Source: HK1 sp965202735 (GTDB lineage: Bacteria; Pseudomonadota; Gammaproteobacteria; HK1). Taken from it: 64,000 nt of DNA. Shown one piece after another: positions 63,659-64,000 of this stretch. Position numbers and translations under genes: made by a program. A model generated the notes under the pieces. The model was given only the letters and a program-made list of their open reading frames with translations, was not told the origin of the DNA and did not search any database. Position 1 is the stretch's first letter. Every line of letters starts with the position of its first letter. The DNA is taken from contig OZ241844.1 of the NCBI GenBank assembly GCA_965202735.1, positions 1,364,001 through 1,428,000 of the forward strand, read 5' to 3'.

Positions 63659-64000
63659 TCACCGCCCCTGGGAGGCGAGCCACGCGCCGAGTCGCGCGCG
63701 CTCCGCGTCCGTCATCCCGGTCGGGTTCCCGAGCGGCATCGCGCGGGTGCGCACCGAGTGGAGATCGACCAGCTCCGCGTAGCGGCGCAGATCGTCGGCG
63801 GTCTCCAGCACGATGTTCTTCGGCGCGGCCCTGAACGCCGGATGCGCCGGCCGCTGCGCGTGGCACGAAACGCAATGGGCATCGGTGATCCTCAGCGCCT
63901 CCACGTCGCTCACCGGCTGGGCGGCCCCCGAGTCCCGGAGCGCCGGGGCCGTCATCGTGACCGCGACGGCCAGCGCCACCGCCACCACCGGCAGGGTCCA
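63659..64000 (-). CDS. puuD: Membrane urate oxidase PuuD, C-terminal cytochrome c domain (partial, runs off right edge)
   Basis: The visible part is the last transmembrane helix (VVAVALAVAVTM) and a C-terminal cytochrome c module. HCVSCHAQRP is the haem c site, with distal Met in RAMPLGNPTGMTDAER. The combination HCVSCHAxRP...PKNIVLET...RAMPLGNxTGMT is that of PuuD, a membrane urate oxidase whose cytochrome c domain passes electrons to the respiratory chain instead of making peroxide. The neighbouring uraD and guaD agree. The N-terminal membrane domain lies beyond the window; an internal ATG at 63988 is not the start. Confidence 0.85.
   Translation of the reverse strand, partial: WTLPVVAVALAVAVTMTAPALRDSGAAQPVSDVEALRITDAHCVSCHAQRPAHPAFRAAPKNIVLETADDLRRYAELVDLHSVRTRAMPLGNPTGMTDAERARLGAWLASQGR

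Overview
This is a GC-rich (by eye about 68-70%) chromosomal window from a proteobacterium, most likely an alphaproteobacterium (inference). The pointers are a full Ugp glycerol-3-phosphate importer, ccoI-ccoS for a cbb3 oxidase, a membrane urate oxidase of the PuuD type fused to cytochrome c, and several demethylating FAD/GcvT enzymes. No rRNA, tRNA, cas or phage structural gene was recognised. Many starts are GTG or TTG, and many neighbouring genes overlap by ATGA, GTGA or TTGA.

Layout. 1-2400: a HAD hydrolase running off the left edge, an intact IS5-family insertion sequence at its 5' end, then two short mobile repeats. 2403-8792: ugpBAEC plus a glycerophosphodiesterase, a complete glycerophosphodiester/G3P scavenging unit. 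8945-11582: a small carboxymuconolactone-decarboxylase-like protein, a 3-hydroxyisobutyrate-dehydrogenase stub, and a TbpB-like surface lipoprotein. 11915-19934: a dimethylglycine/sarcosine-type dehydrogenase, a Rieske oxygenase of the betaine/carnitine type, an AAA_14 ATPase and an SDR-CysQ-quinone reductase operon. 20133-26880: an aromatic amino-acid lyase (HutH-like) with an ornithine-cyclodeaminase partner, a PhnD-like binding protein, a degenerate CRISPR-like array, a Tat-exported peptide-binding protein and a VOC protein. 27117-36736: a second dehydrogenase/GcvT protein, an M81 (MlrC) peptidase and the lactate-racemase maturation genes larC-larE-larB, divergent from larA. 36737-42027: a plastic defence/toxin area with an HTH antitoxin, transposase debris, a TacT-like GNAT toxin with a truncated antitoxin, a methyltransferase, and an AAA ATPase-TOPRIM pair. 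42374-49234: a seven-gene operon (Ldh2 dehydrogenase, ABC importer, two-subunit UxaA-type dehydratase, DapA-type aldolase). 49643-53836: GlxA-type regulator, GMC oxidoreductase, GcvT-like protein. 54660-64000: VKOR-thioredoxin, ccoI-ccoS, hicAB, and purine catabolism (guanine deaminase, OHCU decarboxylase, PuuD).

The most unusual content is repetitive. Three families of short non-coding elements carry clean target-site duplications: 8 bp (69-525 bp elements), 9 bp (about 122 bp) and 13 bp (128-134 bp). One insertion has an uninterrupted paralogous site within the same window. Independently, many gene boundaries carry tandem duplications with periods of about 60-83 bp, sometimes duplicating the very start/stop overlap. 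Several genes (larE, larC, ccoI, the VKOR gene, the phosphodiesterase, the gcvT-like gene) contain in-frame minisatellites, usually at their N-termini. A series of six 61-bp-spaced repeats at 24022-24349 looks like a decayed type I-E CRISPR array without cas genes. The ATPase-TOPRIM pair at 39947-42027 is the best candidate for an uncharacterised immune module.
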